A DNA stretch of 64,000 nt, from positions 124,001-188,000 of the forward strand of contig NZ_FNRJ01000001.1 in assembly GCF_900107855.1 (NCBI RefSeq). The letters are read 5' to 3'. A program made the position numbers and the translations under genes. Each line of letters opens with the position of its first letter. Positions within the stretch are counted from its first letter, which is position 1. The notes under the pieces were generated by a model. That model had not been told where the DNA came from, made no database searches, and was given only the letters and a program-made list of their open reading frames with translations. Of the stretch, positions 24,889-34,927 are shown in pieces. Origin of the DNA: Marinobacterium iners DSM 11526. GTDB taxonomy: Bacteria; Pseudomonadota; Gammaproteobacteria; Pseudomonadales; Balneatricaceae.

Positions 24889-26388
24889 TTACTTCATGGA
24901 AATTGTTGTATTGACCCCAAGCGATTCGCTGTCAGGTTCAAACCAGCGAGAGGTTACTGTTTTGGTTTGGGTCCAGAATTGAATCGCTTGCTTGCCGTTG
25001 GGGCCAAGATCCCCCAGCTTGGATGCTCTTGAGCCGGTAAAACTGAAGAAGGCCACTGGAACCGGAATCGGCACATTGATGCCCACCTGGCCGACGTCGA
25101 TATCGTTCTCGTAGCGACGCGCCGCCCAGCCGGAACTGGTGAAGATGGAGGTGCCGTTGCCGTTGGGGTTGGCATTGATGAACTCAATGGCATCATCCAG
25201 AGTGTCAACGCATACAACACACATCACCGGCCCGAAGATCTCTTCGCTGTAGATGCGCATTTCGGGCTTCACATCGGTGAAAATGGTCGGCCCAACAAAG
25301 TTGCCTTCAGGATAACCGTCCACACTGATGTTACGACCATCCAGTGCCAGAGTTGCACCTTCAGCCACTCCCGCGTCGATGAGGCTAACCACGCGATCCC
25401 GTGCCTGTGGCGATACCAATGGCCCCAGGTCAGCATCACGCTGGGTGCCCGGCCCCACTTTCATCTCTTTGGAGCGCTCGATCATCTCGGGCAGCCACTC
25501 CTTCGCTTCCCCGACCAGCACTACAACCGAGTTGGCCATGCAGCGTTGCCCTGCTGCACCGAAACAGGAACCGATCACGTTGTTGATCGCCTGGCTGCGG
25601 TTGGCATCCGGCATGATCACACAATGGTTCTTGGCCCCCATCATGGACTGCACACGCTTACCGGCCGCACCGGCGCGGTTGTAGATATGAGTACCCACAT
25701 GAGTGGAGCCGATAAACGACAGCGCCTTGATATCAGGATGGTCACAGATCTGGTTGGCAACATCGGCACCACCGTGCACCACATTCAATACGCCAGCCGG
25801 TATGCCAGCCTCATGCGCCAGCTCAACCAGGCGCATGGTCGAGGTCGGGTCCTGTTCGGACGGTTTGAGAATGAAGGTATTGCCGGTGGCGATGGCCAGC
25901 GGGAACATGAAGCAAGGCAACATCACAGGGAAGTTAAACGCCGTAATGCCAGCTCCCACACCGATCGGTTGCTGCAGCGAATAGACATTCACGCCTCCGG
26001 CGGCATTCTCGGCGATCTCCCCCAACTGCAGTGAGGTGATGGAACAGGCATGCTCTATAACTTCAAGACCACGCCCCACTTCACCTTCGGCGTCAGGCAA
26101 CGTCTTGCCATGCTCTTCGGTAATCAAGGCAGCCAGCTCTGAAGTATGTTCACGCACCAGTGCCTGAAATTTCAGCATGATGCGCATGCGCTGAGCCAGC
26201 GACACCTTGCGCCAGCTTTTGAACGCCTCCTTGGCTGAAGCTACCGCACGATTAACTTCATCCACCGTGGCAAAAGGAACTCGGGCGACCACCTCCTGCG
26301 TGGCCGGGTTGATGACATCGCGCCACTCTGGGCTCTGTGAACGGACCGGTTGACCATCAATGAAAAGCGGAATTTCTCGAACCGACAT
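24889..26388 (-). CDS. mmsA: CoA-acylating methylmalonate-semialdehyde dehydrogenase
   Basis: MmsA oxidises methylmalonate semialdehyde or malonate semialdehyde with NAD+ and CoA to propionyl-CoA or acetyl-CoA. It serves valine, pyrimidine, beta-alanine and inositol breakdown. The 499-residue protein has the ALDH fold with the MmsA-type segments GITAFNFPVMLPCFMFPLAIATGN (148-170 region) and catalytic Cys283 in GAAGQRCMANS. The usual general-base glutamate of ALDHs is not obvious after SMMGAKNH, which is the MmsA pattern for CoA-acylating enzymes. It heads the minus-strand cluster with the TRAP transporter and is divergent from a LysR regulator gene that probably controls it. Confidence 0.93.
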   Translation of the reverse strand: MSVREIPLFIDGQPVRSQSPEWRDVINPATQEVVARVPFATVDEVNRAVASAKEAFKSWRKVSLAQRMRIMLKFQALVREHTSELAALITEEHGKTLPDAEGEVGRGLEVIEHACSITSLQLGEIAENAAGGVNVYSLQQPIGVGAGITAFNFPVMLPCFMFPLAIATGNTFILKPSEQDPTSTMRLVELAHEAGIPAGVLNVVHGGADVANQICDHPDIKALSFIGSTHVGTHIYNRAGAAGKRVQSMMGAKNHCVIMPDANRSQAINNVIGSCFGAAGQRCMANSVVVLVGEAKEWLPEMIERSKEMKVGPGTQRDADLGPLVSPQARDRVVSLIDAGVAEGATLALDGRNISVDGYPEGNFVGPTIFTDVKPEMRIYSEEIFGPVMCVVCVDTLDDAIEFINANPNGNGTSIFTSSGWAARRYENDIDVGQVGINVPIPVPVAFFSFTGSRASKLGDLGPNGKQAIQFWTQTKTVTSRWFEPDSESLGVNTTISMK

Positions 26389-26534
26389 CTACCTGATCTC
26401 CTTATATTTTTTGTGTACTCAGGCAAAACAGAACAGTGTCTGCAGCTGCTTTCGAGTCTAGCGGCGCATCCAGTTGACAGACAACGGCCATCCAAGCACA
26501 TTGGTTGTGCAAAAATGCACAAGGAAGATTCCAT

Positions 26535-27491
26535 ATGCTCAATTGGCAGGACATCCAGATCTTTCTAGAAGTGGCCCGTGCCGATCGGCTGACCGATGCA
26601 GCCCGCCGATTAACCATAGACCATTCCACGGTATCACGTCGTATCCGTCGCTTTGAAACCGAGCTCAATACGCAGCTTTTTGAGCGCAGCACCCACGGCT
26701 ACAGGTTAACCGCTGCCGGTGAGCAACTGCTGCTGTTTGCAGAAGAGATGGCTCGCCAGGTCACAGGGGCAAGCGAGAGTATCAGTGACCAGAACCTTCA
26801 GGTCAGCGGCCAGATCCGCCTCGGTGTGACCGAAGGCTTTGGCACCTACGTTATCACGCCGCTTTTGAGTGCATTCCAGCGCCGCTATCCGGAGTTGACG
26901 GTTGAGCTGCTTGCCCTTCCCCGTGCGGTCAACCTGGGGCGGCATGAAGCGGATCTGGCCATTACAATCGACCGTCCACGAAATGCCGAAATGGTGGTTT
27001 CGCGGCTGTGTCACTACAGGCTGCAGCTTTATGGTGAGCAGGGGTATCTGGATCGAAGGGGGCGCCCGGCCGGAGTTGATGCGCTGTCAGACTTTGATCT
27101 GATCGGCTATGTGGACGATCTGATCTTCAGTGATCAACTGTGCTATCTCGATCCTCTGCTGCAGGGATTACCGACATTGCCCCGCTTTGCACAACGCAGC
27201 ACCAGCATTGTCACCCAGCTGCATGCCGTGTTGGCCGGCAGTGGACTGGCTGTGCTGCCTTGCTTCATGGCGGAGCAGGACCCTCGACTGGAGCCCTTAC
27301 TGAGGTCTGAGATCGACATTTGCCGTGAGTTCTGGATAGCCGCCCGTGCGGAACAGCGCCAGCTGTTGCGGGTACGCTTGTTGTGGCAATTTTTAAAGGA
27401 TGCGATTGAGCTCAATCAGCCTTGGCTGATGGGAGAAAGCGACACAGGTCTGCAGCTGCCGCTTTCAGTACCTTTGGTGCAGCAAACGTAA
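26535..27491 (+). CDS. LysR-family transcriptional regulator
   Basis: A protein of about 318 residues with an N-terminal winged helix (about 3-62: QDIQIFLEVARADRLTDAARRLTIDHSTVSRRIRRFE) and a periplasmic-binding-protein-like effector domain (about 90-295). I chose the ATG at 26535: an AAGGAAG site lies seven bases upstream and the HTH begins at once. The gene is divergent from mmsA with about 145 bases between the starts, the classical arrangement for a LysR protein that activates its neighbour when the pathway metabolite is present. The effector is unknown; a semialdehyde or branched-chain acid would fit. No second regulator is near the TRAP genes. Confidence 0.9.
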   Translation: MLNWQDIQIFLEVARADRLTDAARRLTIDHSTVSRRIRRFETELNTQLFERSTHGYRLTAAGEQLLLFAEEMARQVTGASESISDQNLQVSGQIRLGVTEGFGTYVITPLLSAFQRRYPELTVELLALPRAVNLGRHEADLAITIDRPRNAEMVVSRLCHYRLQLYGEQGYLDRRGRPAGVDALSDFDLIGYVDDLIFSDQLCYLDPLLQGLPTLPRFAQRSTSIVTQLHAVLAGSGLAVLPCFMAEQDPRLEPLLRSEIDICREFWIAARAEQRQLLRVRLLWQFLKDAIELNQPWLMGESDTGLQLPLSVPLVQQT

Positions 27492-27509
27492 ATCGCGGGG
27501 TATAAACAG

Positions 27510-27534
27510 AACAGCGGGCATGACGCCCGCTGTT
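27510..27534. terminator. Stem-loop between convergent LysR and cold-shock genes
   Basis: A ten-base perfect stem (AACAGCGGGC at 27510-27519 with GCCCGCTGTT at 27525-27534) with a five-base loop. It lies 21 bases past the end of the cold-shock gene on the minus strand and 18 past the LysR stop on the plus strand. The flanks are only mildly T-rich, but its position and strength support a shared terminator. Confidence 0.6.
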
Positions 27535-27554
27535 GGAATCCGGACTGTCGATGC

Positions 27555-27767
27555 TCAGGCAACAACAGTGACGTTTTCAGCCTGCGGGCCTTTCTGGCCC
27601 TGAGTAACTTCGAAAGTTACAGTCTGGTTTTCCTGCAGAGAACGACGACCAGTACCGTTGATGGCACGGAAGTGAACGAATACGTCCGGGCCGTTTTCCT
27701 GCTGGATAAAGCCGAAGCCTTTTTCATCGTTGAACCACTTGACGGTACCAGTTACGAGCTGTGACAT
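27555..27767 (-). CDS. Cold-shock domain protein (CspA family)
   Basis: A 70-residue single cold-shock domain that binds single-stranded nucleic acid and melts RNA structure. RNP1 KGFGFI (16-21) and RNP2 VFVHF (29-33) are intact, as is TGTVKWFND at the N-terminus. An AAGAGG site lies upstream of the ATG. The leader contains a six-base-pair hairpin (27795-27809) close to the ribosome-binding site and an inverted repeat GGTTCGA/TCGAACC (27856-27877), which could be cis elements for cold induction as in cspA. The paralogue type (cold-induced or constitutive) cannot be told from the protein. Confidence 0.95.
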   Translation of the reverse strand: MSQLVTGTVKWFNDEKGFGFIQQENGPDVFVHFRAINGTGRRSLQENQTVTFEVTQGQKGPQAENVTVVA

Positions 27768-28530
27768 TTTTTGCCTCTTTCTTTTACATGTACACCAGCC
27801 ATTGGCCGGCTTTTCTTATGGTTGGATGCACTAAAGGTGCGATCCAGTCGCTAAAGGTTCGACACACCGTTCGAACCCCTTGATACCGGAACCTGCTGGT
27901 ATCCGGCCTCTTTCAGCCTTCGGGTATCATGCCCGAATGCAGAAATCTTCCCTGGTATTGGCACACTCAGGTAACACTGAGACAGCCTCGCTGTCCGTCA
28001 TCAACCAGTCTGATGTGCAGTCTTTGCAATTCCATGACGCACTTATCCTCGCTACAGTCTGTAGCAAGGTGAGTACAACACAACATGAAAAAACAGAGGC
28101 AAAAGGACTGACAACAGAAGGTACGTTCTTCACACTGGCCGAGAAGCGGCTGAAGAGAGGACGGTAGACACCAAAACCGGGAAAGAGGGTTATGGCGTCT
28201 GTTTTGCGGGCGGCAATCATGCCGCTGTGTGGCTGTCGTATCAAGTAACTCAAACTCCGGGCCGATGTCATATCGGCTGTCCGGCTGCCCGCAGGCGGCT
28301 ATTTCACTAGCACCGGATTTAAACGCTTTCCAGCATAATACCCAAGTTCAGAGCAAATACAATGCCGCTTCTGCGAATTTTTTCAGCCTGTCAATCACCC
28401 TATTCAAGTCACTGCTGACAGGGCATTCTGCACCAATTTGGCGCTGGCAAATCCACCCACAACGCTCTAACCTTCAACAAACAGCTATTTGTCGTCGCGC
28501 CGTCTCGACAGTCGCAAGGGATCTCAACCC
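27768..28530. other. Gene-free region between cold-shock and chemotaxis genes
   Basis: About 760 bases without a convincing gene. Open frames of 95 and 114 codons exist here on opposite strands, but they overlap each other, have no good ribosome-binding site and show no recognisable domain. Visible elements are the csp leader with its hairpin (27795-27809), GGTTCGA/TCGAACC (27856-27877), GATACC/GGTATC (27882-27903), TTCGGG/CCCGAA and the 15-base palindrome-like GCTACAGTCTGTAGC near 28055. It may hold long leaders, promoters or a small RNA; I cannot name one. Confidence 0.5.
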
Positions 28531-30507
28531 ATGAAAATTCGCTTTATCCACAAAATACTGCTGCTGTTACTGCTTCCCGTACTTGGCATCACCCTGCTGC
28601 TGGGCGATACACTGATTGATCGTTATCACGACGCCGCTGCGCTGAACAAGCTGGAGCTCGAGGTTGAACTCACTACCTATAACAGCGCACTTGTGCATGA
28701 ATTGCAGAAAGAACGAGGCGCCACCAGCGGTTGGCTCGGGGCAGGTACCGAGGCGTTCGCCAATACTCTGCGCCAGCAGAGGCAACAAACCGATCAGGTA
28801 ATGTCCCGCTGGCAAAACTACCTTGAAGGGCAGACATTTTCCGATGCCGATATCACCTCAACCCTGGTCCAAATCCAGCGAGAGCTGGGGCAATTACGCA
28901 CTATTCGCCAAAGTGCAGACAACCGTGATATTGAACTCTCCCGCGCCCTGGGCTATTTCACGGATCTGATAGCCGAGCTGCTGAGCGTATCCGCCACAGC
29001 CTCACGTATCAGCGATGATGCAGCCATTTCACGTGCGTCCGCAGCCTTCTATGCGTACCTGCAGGCCAAGGAGCGCGCCGGAATCGAACGTGCAGTCCTC
29101 AGTAACGTTTTCGGCCGCGACAGCTTCGCCCCCGGTCTTTATGAACGCTTTCTGAACCTTGTGTCACAGCAGGAAACCTACTTGGCCCAATTCAAGGTAC
29201 TGGCCACTGAAGAACAGGTAACCCGTTTTTCTCAGCTGGACAGCTCTGCGGAATTTTCTGCCGTAGAGCGTTTGCGCAAGGTGGCAATGGACAAGGCAAC
29301 GAGCGGCAATTTCGGTGTGCCCGGCACGGAGTGGTTTGATCGCGCGACCGATCGCATCAATGTTATGAAGAGCTTCGAAGACCAGATTGCCGGCGAGCTG
29401 CTCAATACGGCTGCCAACCAGCACCAGCAGGCCCAGTTCCAGACCTGGCTCGCGGGTTCCGCCCTGGCCGGAATTCTGGCTTTGGTTGCGCTGATCTCAT
29501 CCTGGATCATCCGGGGCCTGCACCGTCAGGTCGATGCCCTCGCCAATACCATGGACCGGGTGCGCAACGAGCATGATCTCACCGCTCGCGCCGATGTCCT
29601 GTCCGGTGACGAGCTGGGTACGGTGGCACAGTACCTCAACCACACCCTGGACAACTTCTCCAGCGCGATCAGAGAGGTCGCCACCGCCAGTAACCAATTG
29701 AATCAGGAAGCGCTCAGCACCAGCAGTATTGTGCAGCAGGCAGAACAGAGCCTACAGTCACAGAGCAATGAAACCATGCAGGTGGCGGCAGCGGTTGAAG
29801 AAGTTTCGACGGCAGTACAGGATGTAGCCAACAGTACGGTCAGTGCATCTGATGCCGCACATCAGGCCAATCAGCTGGCAATGGACGGTCATGCCAAGGT
29901 ACAGGCGGCGGTCGAGGCTGTTGCCAGTCTTGCCTCCGACAGCCAGCGGTTGGCTGAAATGACAGCACGCCTCAATGAAAGCAGCCAACGCATCTCCGAT
30001 GTCACCAATGTGATCAACAACGTTTCCGAACAGACCAACCTGTTGGCACTCAATGCCGCCATCGAAGCCGCCAGGGCCGGCGAGCATGGGCGAGGTTTTG
30101 CAGTTGTCGCTGATGAGGTACGTACACTCGCACAACGTACGCAACAGTCCACCTCGGAAATTGACGAGATAATCCATCGTTTGCAGCACGAAACACAACA
30201 GGCCAATACGCTGGTTGAAAGCAATCAGAAGGATATGGAGGTTGCAACCAGCCGCGCCAGAGAGGTCGAGCAGGCGCTGGATCAGATTGTCATGGCCATT
30301 GGCGATATTACCAACATGTCGACCCAGATCGCAGCGGCGGCCGAGGAGGAGTCCACCGCCATCAGCGATATCGGCCGCAACATTACCGGCATCGACAATA
30401 GCGCCGAAACCATCAGTGAAAGCGCCCGCGTCCTGTCCGAACATGCCGAACAGCAGCTGCAGCTGGCACAGAATCTCAGCCAGCTGATCAAGCGCTTCAA
30501 AACCTGA
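28531..30507 (+). CDS. Methyl-accepting chemotaxis protein with NIT sensor domain
   Basis: The roughly 658-residue transducer has a first membrane helix (about 6-24), a periplasmic sensor domain of about 270 residues that opens with the nitrate/nitrite-sensing (NIT) signature [16 protein letters not shown], and a second membrane helix (about 310-330). A HAMP domain (about 332-385) and the cytosolic signalling domain (about 400-650) follow. The hairpin tip [37 protein letters not shown] is the universal MCP signature. I start at ATG 28531, right before the hydrophobic helix and after AAGGGA. NIT domains are named for nitrate and nitrite sensing, so nitrate taxis is a reasonable guess, but other ligands are possible. 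No other chemotaxis gene lies nearby. Confidence 0.93.
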   Translation: MKIRFIHKILLLLLLPVLGITLLLGDTLIDRYHDAAALNKLELEVELTTYNSALVHELQKERGATSGWLGAGTEAFANTLRQQRQQTDQVMSRWQNYLEGQTFSDADITSTLVQIQRELGQLRTIRQSADNRDIELSRALGYFTDLIAELLSVSATASRISDDAAISRASAAFYAYLQAKERAGIERAVLSNVFGRDSFAPGLYERFLNLVSQQETYLAQFKVLATEEQVTRFSQLDSSAEFSAVERLRKVAMDKATSGNFGVPGTEWFDRATDRINVMKSFEDQIAGELLNTAANQHQQAQFQTWLAGSALAGILALVALISSWIIRGLHRQVDALANTMDRVRNEHDLTARADVLSGDELGTVAQYLNHTLDNFSSAIREVATASNQLNQEALSTSSIVQQAEQSLQSQSNETMQVAAAVEEVSTAVQDVANSTVSASDAAHQANQLAMDGHAKVQAAVEAVASLASDSQRLAEMTARLNESSQRISDVTNVINNVSEQTNLLALNAAIEAARAGEHGRGFAVVADEVRTLAQRTQQSTSEIDEIIHRLQHETQQANTLVESNQKDMEVATSRAREVEQALDQIVMAIGDITNMSTQIAAAAEEESTAISDIGRNITGIDNSAETISESARVLSEHAEQQLQLAQNLSQLIKRFKT

Positions 30508-30513
30508 CGGCGC

Positions 30514-32742
30514 CTACCCCTGCCGCCTGCGCCCCGCGGGAGGTTTCTTGCGACCGCTCCTGTTGGGGGTATTGCCTGCACGCGGCGGCAAACCGGCATG
30601 CTGAGTCAGCAGCTTGCCCTTGCCGGCACGGTTTGATGCAGGCGAGTTCTTGCGCCTTGGGCTGACATGGCGGGCATCTTCGGGCTGCTCGGCCGGGATC
30701 AGTTGCTTCTCGCCATCACCAATCAGGTCGGCACGACCCATCGCCGTCAGCGCCTCACGCAGCAGCGGCCAGTTGTCCGGGTCGTGCCAGCGCAGAAACG
30801 CCTTGTGCAGGCGGCGCTGGCGCTCCCCTTTCACCGTTTCGACCTTTTCGCCGCTCTTCTTGTAGGTCAGTTTGCGTAGCGGGTTACGACCGGTGTGATA
30901 CATCGCCGTGGCGGTGGCCATCGGTGAAGGATAGAACGCCTGTACCTGATCCGCCTTGAAGCCACTGCGCTTGAGCCAAAGCGCCAGATTCATCATGTCC
31001 TCATCAGTGGTGCCCGGATGCGCCGCGATGAAGTACGGAATCAGATATTGATCCTTTCCTGCCTCTTTCGAGAATTTCTCGAACATTCGTTTGAACGCAT
31101 CATAGGTGCCAATGCCCGGCTTCATCATTTTATCGAGCACGCCGCGCTCGGTGTGTTCTGGCGCGATTTTCAGGTAGCCCCCCACATGATGGGTGACCAG
31201 TTCTCGCACGTACTCGGGATCTTCTACCGCCAGATCGTAGCGCAGGCCGGAGGCGATCAGGATCTTGTTTACCCCCTTGACGTCACGCGCCTTGCGGTAC
31301 AGCTGCGTCAGTGAGCTGTGGTCGGTATTCAGGTTCTGGCAGATACCGGGGAACACGCAGGAAGGCTTGCGGCAGGCGGCCTCGATCTCGGGGCTTTTGC
31401 AGGCCAGTCGATACATGTTGGCCGTGGGGCCGCCCAGGTCGGAGATCACACCGGTAAAACCCGGCACCTTGTCACGAATCTCTTCGATCTCCTGCAAGAT
31501 CGACTCATGGGAGCGGTTCTGAATGATGCGTCCCTCATGCTCGGTGATCGAGCAGAAGGTGCAGCCACCAAAGCAGCCGCGCATGATGTTGACCGAAAAG
31601 CGGATCATCTTGTAGGCCGGGATCTCCGCCTTGCCATAGACCGGGTGCGGCACGCGCTGATACGGCAGGCCGAATACATGATCCATCTCCGCAGTGGTCA
31701 GCGGGATCGGCGGTGGGTTGAGCCACACCTCTTGATCACCATGCAGCTGCACCAACGCACGGGCGTTACCGGGGTTGGTTTCCAGGTGCAGTACCCGGTT
31801 GGCGTGTGCGTAGAGTACCGGGTCGTTGCGCACCTTTTCAAACGACGGAATTCGGATTACGGTCTGACTGCGGTCCAACTTCACCCGCGGCTCGATATGC
31901 AGGATCTGTACTTCGTCCTCGCCGTCCATCTCGGCAGTCTCGCCCCCCTCTCGGCCATTCTCCAGCTGGCAGGCCTCAAGGTCCCGGGTATTCACATAGG
32001 GATTGATGATTTTGTCGATCTTGCCGGGGCGGTCGATGCGGGTGGAGTCGATCTCCATCCAGCCCTCGGGCGTATCCTTGCGCACAAAGGCGGTGCCGCG
32101 CACATCGGTGATCTCGCTCACCGGCTCACCCCGGGCGATGCGGTGGGCAACCTCCACCACAGCGCGTTCGGCATTGCCGTACAGCAGCAGATCGGCACGG
32201 GCATCAAGCAGGATGGAGCGTCGTACCTTGTCCTGCCAGTAGTCGTAATGAGCGATACGGCGCAGCGAACCTTCAATGCCACCAAGAATGATCGGCACCT
32301 CCTTGTACGCCTCGCGGCAGCGCTGACTGTAAACAAGACTGGCGCGATCCGGCCGCTTGCCCGCCTTGCCGCCCGGCGTATAGGCGTCATCGGAGCGAAT
32401 CTTGCGATCAGCAGTATAGCGGTTGATCATCGAGTCCATGTTGCCGGCGGCGACACCGAAGAACAGGTTAGGCTTGCCCAGTGCCTTGAATGCATCGGCA
32501 GAGTGCCAGTCGGGCTGGGCAATGATCCCCACCCGAAATCCCTGAGCCTCCAGCAGACGACCGATGATCGCCATGCCAAACGACGGGTGATCCACATAGG
32601 CATCACCGGTGACGATGATGATGTCGCAGCTGTCCCAGCCAAGCTGATCCATCTCTTCACGGGACATGGGCAGAAACGGCGCCGGACCAAAGCACTCGGC
32701 CCAGTATTTGGAATATTCGTAGATCGGGGTGACAGCGGACAT
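30514..32742 (-). CDS. ygiQ: YgiQ family radical SAM protein
   Basis: A 742-residue YgiQ/UPF0313-type protein. It has a cobalamin-binding-like N-terminal domain (about 1-180), a central domain, and the radical SAM core with the cluster motif CFGGCTFC (CxxxCxxC, about residue 390) followed by [14 protein letters not shown]. The C-terminal DUF3362 region (about 590-700) has [20 protein letters not shown]. The last 50 residues are basic and proline-rich. Members occur across bacteria; the reaction is not known. The reading frame is convergent with the MCP gene, with six bases between the stops. Length (about 700-750) matches the family. Confidence 0.92.
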   Translation of the reverse strand: MSAVTPIYEYSKYWAECFGPAPFLPMSREEMDQLGWDSCDIIIVTGDAYVDHPSFGMAIIGRLLEAQGFRVGIIAQPDWHSADAFKALGKPNLFFGVAAGNMDSMINRYTADRKIRSDDAYTPGGKAGKRPDRASLVYSQRCREAYKEVPIILGGIEGSLRRIAHYDYWQDKVRRSILLDARADLLLYGNAERAVVEVAHRIARGEPVSEITDVRGTAFVRKDTPEGWMEIDSTRIDRPGKIDKIINPYVNTRDLEACQLENGREGGETAEMDGEDEVQILHIEPRVKLDRSQTVIRIPSFEKVRNDPVLYAHANRVLHLETNPGNARALVQLHGDQEVWLNPPPIPLTTAEMDHVFGLPYQRVPHPVYGKAEIPAYKMIRFSVNIMRGCFGGCTFCSITEHEGRIIQNRSHESILQEIEEIRDKVPGFTGVISDLGGPTANMYRLACKSPEIEAACRKPSCVFPGICQNLNTDHSSLTQLYRKARDVKGVNKILIASGLRYDLAVEDPEYVRELVTHHVGGYLKIAPEHTERGVLDKMMKPGIGTYDAFKRMFEKFSKEAGKDQYLIPYFIAAHPGTTDEDMMNLALWLKRSGFKADQVQAFYPSPMATATAMYHTGRNPLRKLTYKKSGEKVETVKGERQRRLHKAFLRWHDPDNWPLLREALTAMGRADLIGDGEKQLIPAEQPEDARHVSPRRKNSPASNRAGKGKLLTQHAGLPPRAGNTPNRSGRKKPPAGRRRQG

Positions 32743-32834
32743 GGACGACTCTGCGCTAAGGATGAATCAGGGGGCGCGAGTATAGCGCACTTTTTGATCA
32801 GTGCCGATCTCCGCCCCCCGTCAAATCGACAGAT

Positions 32835-33929
32835 TCACACCTGTGTCAGATGATTGTCCCAACGGATGCTGTCAGCGCTGACCTGCTTCAACTGCAGGCT
32901 GCCGGGTGCCAACCGATAGACCCCTCCCATTCCCGACGTACAGATGAAACCGCCTTCGGGAAGGGGTAACACGCCCGATACATCCTGCAGCTTAATACTG
33001 TGCAGATAACGGCGCTGGCGATAGTCCAACAGCACCATACGGTTTCCGCGCGGGGCCGTGACCGCTGCCACCCCGGTCACCGTATCCATCACCACACTGG
33101 CGATGTAATTGCGCAGCACCTGTTGATCGGTATCCGGCAAACGGATCTCTTCAAATCGCTGCTTCTCGACATCGAGCCAGGCAATCAGGTTAGGCCGCTC
33201 CCACTCGGGGCCCTCAAACTGGTAGCCTGCCACCACAATCCCCTCGGGGCTGATATCCAGATGATGCATGCTGAGCTGGTGGTGAGACGGTTGATGCCGT
33301 TGAGTCACCTTGCCCGTGAGACGATCCACGACCAGCAAGGCCGGCTGCATCCGATCAAGATTGAGCTTAATCCGGCCGTAGTCGGGATGGGTCTGAATAC
33401 CACCCGCGGCAACCACCAGATCACGCCCATTGGGATGCAACCGCACCTCGTGCGGGTCCATTACGCCAAGCTGGATCTGACCTATCAGGCGGTAAGACTG
33501 GTCAGCCGCGTATACGTTGAGTACCCCTTCGCTTTCCTCATAGCGGTGCGCCGTTGCATAGAGCAGGTCACCTTCGGGCGAAAATGCCCCGTGACCATAG
33601 AAGTGCTCACCTGGTTCAGAGGTTACTACCTGAACCAGCCGGCCCTGCTTCGCATCGATAATATTGAGCTGCCGGCCAGGTCTGCGCGAGAAAAAGGCCA
33701 CCTCATCAGACGCCGGTCGCAGACAGCCCGCATGGCAACGCTCGGCCACCTCGAGGCTGTGCACCACCTTCCCCTGTTCATCTGCAATCAGCACACGATG
33801 ATCACCCGTCGCCGTATTGGCTGCACTGATGAAGCACCCCTCGCGGGTTTGCGCCAGCAACCCGGGGGACAGGGATGCCAAGGCAGCTGCTGAAGCCATA
33901 CCCAGCATAAAGTCACGACGCTTGAGCAT
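32835..33929 (-). CDS. DUF1513 periplasmic protein, Tat-exported
   Basis: The 364-residue protein belongs to DUF1513, a beta-propeller-like family. The N-terminus has a twin-arginine motif RRDFML (residues 4-9) followed by a hydrophobic helix and a cleavage site near LLAQT, so it is exported folded. The body has repeated blade-like segments such as GEHFYGHGAFSPEGDLLYATAH and DPHEVRLHPNGRDLVVAAGG. It ends an operon with two imelysin-type proteins and a di-heme protein, the order also seen at the Pseudomonas aeruginosa PA4370-PA4373 locus. The role in iron uptake is inferred from this context. The imelysin-like gene stops two bases before its start. Confidence 0.88.
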   Translation of the reverse strand: MLKRRDFMLGMASAAALASLSPGLLAQTREGCFISAANTATGDHRVLIADEQGKVVHSLEVAERCHAGCLRPASDEVAFFSRRPGRQLNIIDAKQGRLVQVVTSEPGEHFYGHGAFSPEGDLLYATAHRYEESEGVLNVYAADQSYRLIGQIQLGVMDPHEVRLHPNGRDLVVAAGGIQTHPDYGRIKLNLDRMQPALLVVDRLTGKVTQRHQPSHHQLSMHHLDISPEGIVVAGYQFEGPEWERPNLIAWLDVEKQRFEEIRLPDTDQQVLRNYIASVVMDTVTGVAAVTAPRGNRMVLLDYRQRRYLHSIKLQDVSGVLPLPEGGFICTSGMGGVYRLAPGSLQLKQVSADSIRWDNHLTQV

Positions 33930-33931
33930 GA

Positions 33932-34927
33932 TCAGTCACCGTCACTGGAGTTAAAACCCTTCACAATGCCCAGCTCTACCGCAACGCGATCATTGAGATG
34001 GATCACCAATGCATCGATGCTGATGAACAGCGACTGCAACTGTGCATAGCTCTCATCATTATTCAGCAGCGCTTTCATGCCAGGTGGCAACGCACGGGCT
34101 TTTTCCAGTGCCGTGGTCAACCGTTCACGGGTTTCCTGCAGCAATTCTGGTGCCGAGCCTTTCAAGACCTGTTCAAGCCCGGGCATGAAGTAGTCGTCCA
34201 GCCCTTCCAGTGAGGCCTGAACAGTCGCCAGTGACTGCTCACTGCGCCAGGCATCGGCCAAAAAGTGCAACCGCCGATTGCTGCCATGAAGTCCCATGGG
34301 CTCTCCAAGGCGCTTGTCACGAATAATTTCGGTGGCGTGGATCGCCGATTTCACCATATCAGCGGTGTACGTGTCACGGGACTCAAAGTGAGGCTGAAAC
34401 TGCTGCCAGTTTTGCGCCAGTGTTTCAGCATTGGCTTCAAGCTGATTACCAATAACAGACGATAAAGGACAGGCACTGCCCGGGCCGCTTTTGGCTTCAT
34501 GCTCAAACAACAGATATTCCAGCGCCGGGAATCCTTTTACGGCCACCCCTTCGTTCGCCAGCATCTCGGCCGTGACCGGTGTTTCGCTGCGCAGCAGCAT
34601 CTGACTCTTACGGGCAATCAGATTTTTCTTGTCCGGCCAGAACTGCATCTGCCAGCCCATACTGTCCTGCTCGATCGGTCCAAACTCGACAAAACGAACG
34701 GCCTGCCAGGCCATGAATGCCTTTATCCACTGCTCTCGAACAGCCGACTGTCCCGCTGCATCAGGCATCGCACAATACTGATTCAGTGCTTCGGAGAGCT
34801 GACCTGATGTAGCGGCCAACCGGGCATATCCCTGTGACAGGTCTGCGTGCCAGCTCTGCAGAGGCGTTTGCGCATGCGCGGCAAGCGGTAATACTGCGGC
34901 AACAACCATACATGCCAGTTTTTTCAT
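33932..34927 (-). CDS. Imelysin-like periplasmic protein with degenerate metal motif
   Basis: A 331-residue imelysin-fold protein with a signal peptide (about 1-19, ending AAHAQ). The imelysin family has a GxHxxE motif thought to bind a metal; here the matching position reads GFPALE (132-137), so the histidine is replaced by Pro134. The surrounding EYLLF and the upstream FGPI, FWPDKKN segments are typical of the second imelysin of such operons. It starts on an ATG that overlaps the DUF1111 stop by one base (TAATG). It may be a structural partner of the intact imelysin lipoprotein encoded upstream. I infer loss of metal binding, not of function. Confidence 0.87.
   Translation of the reverse strand: MKKLACMVVAAVLPLAAHAQTPLQSWHADLSQGYARLAATSGQLSEALNQYCAMPDAAGQSAVREQWIKAFMAWQAVRFVEFGPIEQDSMGWQMQFWPDKKNLIARKSQMLLRSETPVTAEMLANEGVAVKGFPALEYLLFEHEAKSGPGSACPLSSVIGNQLEANAETLAQNWQQFQPHFESRDTYTADMVKSAIHATEIIRDKRLGEPMGLHGSNRRLHFLADAWRSEQSLATVQASLEGLDDYFMPGLEQVLKGSAPELLQETRERLTTALEKARALPPGMKALLNNDESYAQLQSLFISIDALVIHLNDRVAVELGIVKGFNSSDGD

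Noticed and set aside
27880-28271. Two overlapping frames of 95 and 114 codons in the csp-MCP gap
   Set aside because: Low complexity in neither, but no ribosome-binding site, no domain, and they conflict with each other; I list the region as gene-free.
31318-32853. Open frame of 511 codons on the plus strand
   Set aside because: It is antisense to the ygiQ-type gene, whose radical SAM motif and length are right; the antisense product shows no domain.
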